From Daphnia pulex (Eukaryota > Arthropoda > Branchiopoda > Diplostraca > Daphniidae): DNA of 64,000 bases. The notes under the pieces are model-generated. The model saw only the letters and a list, made by a program, of their open reading frames with translations, did no database searches and was not told the DNA's origin. A program made the translations under genes and the position numbers. Positions 58,820-64,000 of this stretch are shown in pieces (the stretch's first letter is position 1; the number at the start of each line of letters is the position of its first letter). The stretch covers positions 6,887,001-6,951,000 of the forward strand of contig NC_060022.1 of the NCBI RefSeq assembly GCF_021134715.1, given 5' to 3'.

Positions 58820-60201
58820 AATTCCTTATCAATCTGTGGGAAAAACGAGTCGCGTTTTATCTCAGACAAAGTCATAGAGGCACCGAAATGAGTTAAAAGA
58901 TGAACTCGAGGGTATAAAAAAACAAAAACAAGAAAGTATAGTGTAGTACAGTGATATGTGTCTAGAGTCCATAAACTCTATACCGTTTTAATGATCGAAA
59001 CTACCGACTAGTAGTAGAGTAGCAGCAGTAGCTAATATGCGGTATACAACATCAATCACGTCTCTGTGATGTCTGATGTTTGATACGTCGGCGGTTCCCG
59101 CCTTTAAATGTTGGACCAAATAAAGAAAAAGATAAGAGATTGTCAAAGATGAAAGTTGATGCTGACCTCTGATATGTTATTACGTCATGCGGATGAAAAA
59201 GAAGAACGGAGATACTATGAGACAGAGTTCAGAGGGAAGTCGGTGCTTATATTTTAATGAAAAACAGAAACATATTAGATTCTCTAATTTATAAACCCCA
59301 GAAATTCGATAGATAGCAAGACGAATAAAAAAAGGGAGCCTGAGATACACAAATATGATGATAAGGTCACTTGGTGCAAAGGTTCTTTATAGGGCTAGTG
59401 GGGGAATCAGTCGAATGGCTTTGATGGCAAGAGAGTGTGAGAAAAATGAAGGTCGTGACACGATACTATCGCGTCATTTCCCTCTGCCATTCTATCCTTG
59501 CATCCTTATACATAGACAATTGAACGTATGTATCTTTTTTTGCTTCAATTTAACCAAGGAAATAATAATATTTTCAAGTCGTACTCAGGCCTTTTGGCGC
59601 AAAAGACGTAGTTTCACAATGCGATACACATTTCTGACATTCAGGGCTCATATTGTTTGATTTACCCAGCAAATAATACACCCCACCCCCTTCTCAGTTC
59701 CTTCGCTTTTCTATTACGCATGAACGCATCATAATATAGCTACAAAGAAATCCGTCTTATGTTTGAGCATATCGAAAATGAAATTGACAGAAATATTCTC
59801 AACTGAATTTACAAAGAGTAGAAAGTTAGAAAAATTCACTATCCAATCCATTCAGTATTCAGTAGGAAGACTAGGAACTAGAAAGTAGGAACGCAAATTC
59901 GATCGATATCTTAAACTAATTAGAATATTAGTGTCGTCTGCTTGACTTTCGTTTTCGTTTACAAGTTTCAAAAATGAGAGCGATAAAATATGAAAGAAAA
60001 ACGGAACGATCACTTTTTCGGACGTGGATGCACGAAACTATAATCAACAAAAATGTTGAAAATAAAATTACAAAAGTGTGGTTATCGTCATGTCAACTTT
60101 GGTGTTGCAGCTTTCCAATTTCCATGCTCTCCACTCCATGCTGTTTGGCAGGTAAATAGCCTACTCAGAATAAAAATGGCATATGACTATGAGAGCTTGA
60201 A

Positions 60202-61278
60202 TAGAAGAGTTTAACATGTTAAAAGTTTGTGAATTAATTGTTAAGTAACAATTGTTACTTATTCCTGATATGACCAGCATTATTTATCCCCTTGTCGATG
60301 CATGACAGTTTATTTGCACTTCTCCTCTGTGCAGAATCTGAGGCCTGAGCCAGCCATCGTATTAACAGCATAGTTCGCCTGGGCTTCCAGTCAGATGATT
60401 TGACTGATGACCTCCTGTCATCAGCAAAAATCACAGTATCATCGCTTATTAGGTAATAATTTTCATTAACCTGCATGTGACCAGCAGCCAGATTTTCTAA
60501 TGATGCAAGACATCATTATGGCATGGAAACCTTCAATCCTCCTGTTTATTAACACCCCTGGTTTGAATTGTCTTATTTTCAACTTTTCCTTGCTTTTTAT
60601 TGTTGTTTTTTTGTTATTGTTATTGTTATGGTGAATTTTTTTTTAGATAAACAGCATCCCGTTTAATTGAAGAAACTTCCAGTGTCGACCGAGTTAAGGA
60701 TGTCTTCAATTAACCTTCAATTCTCTTCAATTCACGATGAGGACACCCTTTTAACCTATCCCGTCTGGTGGAATCAAATTTTCTAATTTCTGTGGATTGA
60801 CTTGTGGATTCCTGGCTGTATTTCCCAGGCTTAAAGGTAGGACAAATTGATCTCTATTCTTCCTTTTTGACAATTTTTTTGGGGGTTGATTTTAAATCGT
60901 TGCGGTCTTGCGGAGTCACGTGAAGTATGTTTATTCCTGAACTGGGCGGTTGACTGCAACTGTTTTCTCTCTCCGTTTTTGTTTTTCTCAGTCAAGGTTC
61001 CATTAAATAGCTCACGTGTAGACCGACTGCAGTTCAGGCCTGTTTTTATGCTTCGCAACTTTGTCTGTGGGTAGACAATCAAATTCAGAAACATTTGAAC
61101 TTGAAACGCTTGAAGCAAAGTGCAACTTGTACAATATTTTAGACGGTCTTGCCACCACACCGTGCCGGTTTGGTTTCCTGGTTATTTGACTAAATTTTAT
61201 CTATCCTATCGTTTGCATTCGATTTGCCATCAGTTGATGCGAATCAACTTGACATATCTTATAACAATGTCAGTATCT
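60202..61278. other. Spacer, no gene recognised
   Basis: Outside the duplicated arm. The short frames (60255-60476 and 60831-61160, both minus) show no motif. Confidence 0.35.
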
Positions 61279-61935
61279 AGATAGAAAAGCAAGTTTATCA
61301 GCTCGCCGCGAAGGGATAGTCGTAAGCCAGTTGAAAACTGTCTTAAATGACAAATTCAGGGCCTATTGTTAAGTCGGACTTATTCACAATTCATACTTTT
61401 CTTCATAGACTTTTTGGTCTTAAAACTGGATTTTTCCGTCACAGTTCATTATCCTTGCAAGTTATTTTCGTTTAGTTTGCTCGACTCATATGATCCCATT
61501 TTTACAAATATAAGTTCAATAATTGAATTTAAAAATAACCATCTTTTAGTCAAATAACTGCAAAACATAAATGCAAATCTGGTTGTTGCGTCATGGTTGG
61601 GACATCAAAGATTGCGTCATCACAGCGATGCTATGGACATCTGGTGGTGATTAATTTTGACCCAAATTGAAAAAGTTGTAGTCGCCACCGCAAGATGTCA
61701 CTAGTCGTTAATCAATTATTTTAACAGTTTTTCATTAATTACGGGAGAACTAATCAAGTAAATGAAATTATTTTTGTTCTGGTCGCACCGCATATTTTTT
61801 GTCTAATTTTTAAGACCAAAAAGTCCGAAATCTGTCATGAAACACCCGAGCTATGGAGCGTTACATACACACAGACAGACAGGCAGACAGACATACAGAC
61901 AAAGTGACATGGTTTTTTTTTCTGCGTATGCGATT
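61279..61935 (+). mobile_element. Helitron-like element, copy 9 (tandem with copy 10)
   Basis: AGATAG start and a mixed CACA/CAGA tetranucleotide tract. It ends at GCGTATGCGATT without the hairpin and runs directly into copy 10, as in the copy 1-2 pair. Confidence 0.85.
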
Positions 61936-61936
61936 A

Positions 61937-62756
61937 ATATAGAAAAGCAAGCTTATCAGCTCGCCGCGAAGGGATAGTCGTAAGCCAGTAGATAACTGTC
62001 TTAAATGACAAATTCAGGACCTATGATTAAGTCGGACTTATTCACAATTCACACTTTCCTTCACAGACTTTCTGGTCTTAAAACGGGATTTTTCCGTCAC
62101 AGTTCAATATCCTTGCAAGTTATTTAAGTTTAGTTTGCTCAACTCATATGTTCCTATTTTTACAAATAAAGTCCAATAATTGAATTTAAAAATAACCATC
62201 TTTTAGTTTAAAAACTGCAAAACTTAAATACAAATCTGGTTATTGCGTCATGGTTGGGTCATCAGAGATTGCGCCATCACGGCGATGCTATGGTCATCTG
62301 GTGGGGATTTATTTGGGCGGCATATATTCGTAATATTATTTTACTCATGTTTAACCATACATTACGAATATATTTCAATAAAAAATATTCGACGAAAAGG
62401 ATTATTTTTAAACTTAACACGTTTAGTAAATGACAAGCTTACACATGTAGTGGAAACTGAAATTTAAACCTAAGGTGAAAAGTTGTAGTCGCCACCGCCA
62501 GATGCCACTAGTCGTAAAACAATTATTTTAACAGTTTTTGTTAATTACGGGAAAACTAATTAAGTTAATGAAATTATTTTTGTTCTGGTCGCACCGCATA
62601 TTTTTTTTCTAATTTTTAAGACCAAAAAGTCCGAAATATGTCGTGAAACACCCGAGCTATGGAGCGTTACATACATACAGACAGACAGACAGACAAAGTG
62701 ACATGGTTTTTTTTTTCTGCGTATGCGATTATTAGCTTCGCCCTTCGGGCTCGCAA
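61937..62756 (+). mobile_element. Helitron-like element, copy 10, with internal insertion
   Basis: Complete to the GCAA end. Compared with the other copies it carries about 150 extra bases (about 62320-62470). These include an inverted pair ATATTCGTAAT/ATTACGAATAT around a short loop. Confidence 0.85.
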
Positions 62757-62895
62757 TTAGACACACACACCCGTCGTGGCGCTTATAGCTAAGGAGCAGG
62801 GCACAGGCAAGCAGGCTTCACTTCCAGAGAAAAAAATCAATGGAAGGGCTCGCCATATAAGTGGCGGTACCAGTATTCTATAGCTCTGACAGCTT
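62757..62895. other. Short spacer
   Basis: A CA-rich start, then mixed sequence. It includes GGTAGAACCA at 62888, the left target copy of the MITE. Confidence 0.4.
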
Positions 62896-62896
62896 G

Positions 62897-63142
62897 GTAG
62901 AACCAGGGGCATGGAGAGGTGGTTCCTAATGACAGTGTTCAATTTCCCATAAGGGGATTCGACGGGAAGCTACTTTTTTACTAACGAATTTTACATGGAG
63001 GCATAGGGAGGTCTCTCCGACGGTGGCGCCATCTAGGCTCTCGCAGCATATGGACATACCGAGACACCTTTTAGTAAAAAAAGCGGACAAACCCTTATGG
63101 GAAATTTAACATGGAGACTGGAAACCATCTCTCCATGCCCAT
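62897..63142. mobile_element. MITE with GGGGCATGGAGAG TIRs, copy 2, 11-bp target duplication
   Basis: TIRs are GGGGCATGGAGAGGTGGTT and AACCATCTCTCCATGCCC. TGGTAGAACCA is present on both sides. A TSD of 9-11 bp is typical of Mutator-like elements, so a MULE-derived MITE is likely. Same family as 53178-53422. Confidence 0.75.
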
Positions 63143-63239
63143 GGTAGAACCATTTATATGGAAAGGCCTTCCATCGCCTTTTCCTCCTGGAAGTGTTCTG
63201 GCTGGAGACCTTAGTTACAGAGCCACAGCGGGTGTGTTG

Positions 63240-64000
63240 GGAAACTCAAACTTCTTTTTCATTGTAGCAGTGAAAAAGGAGCACCACAAATACTTGCAGT
63301 TTTCGGTGGGGGGAGCTCGTTTTCGAATTTAACTGCATGGCTTTTGGCCTCGCTCCCGCTCCTAGTGTTTTTACTAAAATCCTTAAGACGGTCATGTTTT
63401 TTTGCGTCGAAAGGACATCCGACTTGTAATCTACCTGGGCGACATTCTGATATTGAACGAGTCCAAAGGGAGACTGTTAACCGACGTTAATACCGTTCTT
63501 GACCTCCTCCAATCGCTGGGCTTCCTAATTAATTGGGGAAAGTCAATTATCGCCCCAACTCAGGTGATCGAATACTAAGGCGTAATCGTCGACTCGAATG
63601 ATCCATCCTTTTCTCTCCCGTGTTAAAAAGTGGCAGCAGTTAAGAAAATGTGCGAGGTGGCTTTATCCGAAGGCAGAGTTTCATTACGGACGATAGCCTC
63701 AATACAAGGCAACTTTGCTTGGGCGATCCCAGCCATCCCATTTGCACAGTCACACTATCGCAGCCTCCAGCGATTCTATATTTTATTTTCAATGCGCAGC
63801 GGGTTAACTTTAACCTGGAAACAAAAGATTGTTTATCGCCAAGCGCCACACTGGACCTCAGTTGGTGGCCAATATAAAAAAGGCGAACGGGAAAATTATT
63901 TTCCGCGTGACCCGGTTCTTGAGATCTTCTCGGATGCGTCGCTGACAGGATGGGGGGCGGTGTGCAATGGGGTTACAACGCGGGGCCCCTGGACCTTGCC
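63240..64000 (+). pseudogene. DIRS-like reverse transcriptase/RNase H fragment
   Basis: Frames recognisable in order: VKKEHHKYLQFSVGGARF, FTKILKTVMFFLRRKDIRL, VIYLGDILILNESKG, LLQSLGFLINWGKS, LRTIASIQGNFAWAIPAIPF and LEIFSDASLTGWGAVCNG. The order KYLxF, FTKxLKPV, YxDD, SLGFxINxxKS, RxxASxxG, then SDASxxGWGAV is that of DIRS/Pat-type retrotransposon RT-RNase H. The catalytic YLDD reads YLGD (about 63431). Stops and frame changes occur near 63332, 63385 and 63575. The fragment continues beyond the window end. Confidence 0.75.

Larger units (their letters stand above)
53517..60201. repeat. Inverted segmental duplication, arm III
   Basis: Inverted counterpart of arm II (39150-51482). It lacks the LINE, the 608-bp element, the CACAGC element and Helitron-like copy 5. 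It has a hAT-type element at 57955 and an insert at about 54701-56630. That insert holds two Helitron-like copies and unrelated DNA flanked by a repeated stretch of about 65 bases (54636-54700 and 56638-56702). Confidence 0.8.

Overview
The window looks like arthropod nuclear DNA, most likely from a Daphnia-like crustacean. This is inferred from short GT-AG introns of about 50-80 bp, a C1q-like gene of the kind expanded in Daphnia, an arthropod-type BTB/zinc-finger (CP190-like) relic, and dense, diverse transposons. There is no operon or bacterial signal. No species call can be proven from the sequence alone.

Layout. 0-12 kb: gene fragments on the + strand (1.7-3.5 kb), then one apparently intact eight-exon gene on the - strand (3995-6279). 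It encodes a chromodomain - SPRY - P-loop kinase-like - CCHC knuckle protein of the hnRNP U family. A KIND-like exon, a Tc1/mariner-type foldback element and a C1q-like 3' end follow. 12.5-16.9 kb: a probable LTR with an A-rich, gene-poor tract. 16.9-22.9 kb: a same-strand patchwork of intron-bearing but broken pieces of USP14, CKAP5/mini spindles, coronin and (probably) RIF1. It runs into a 1.5 kb tandem array whose 147- and 153-bp units keep one reading frame open. 25.7-29.3 kb: two minus-strand genes of unknown function, one with an 8-residue minisatellite. 29.6-33.4 kb: a decayed CP190-like gene split by a 608-bp TIR element.

33.6-62.8 kb is an accessory island. Ten copies of a Helitron/Helentron-like non-autonomous element (650-820 bp when full length) are scattered through duplicated segments. 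Two segments (about 39.15-51.48 kb and, inverted, 53.5-60.2 kb) are paralogous. They differ by a full-length LINE, a hAT-type element, a CACTA-like element with 2-bp target duplication, the 608-bp TIR element and Helitron-like insertions. For nearly every insertion the other segment preserves the empty site, so element ends and target duplications can be read directly. The segments also carry two copies of an unrecognised gene whose protein is an internal duplication, each half with an R-x4-H motif in a HEPN-like context.

62.9-64 kb holds a MITE with an 11-bp target duplication and a broken DIRS-like reverse transcriptase that runs off the window. Of the recognisable host genes, only the chromodomain/hnRNP U-like gene looks structurally complete. 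Most other coding pieces are fragments, pseudogenes or transposon genes.
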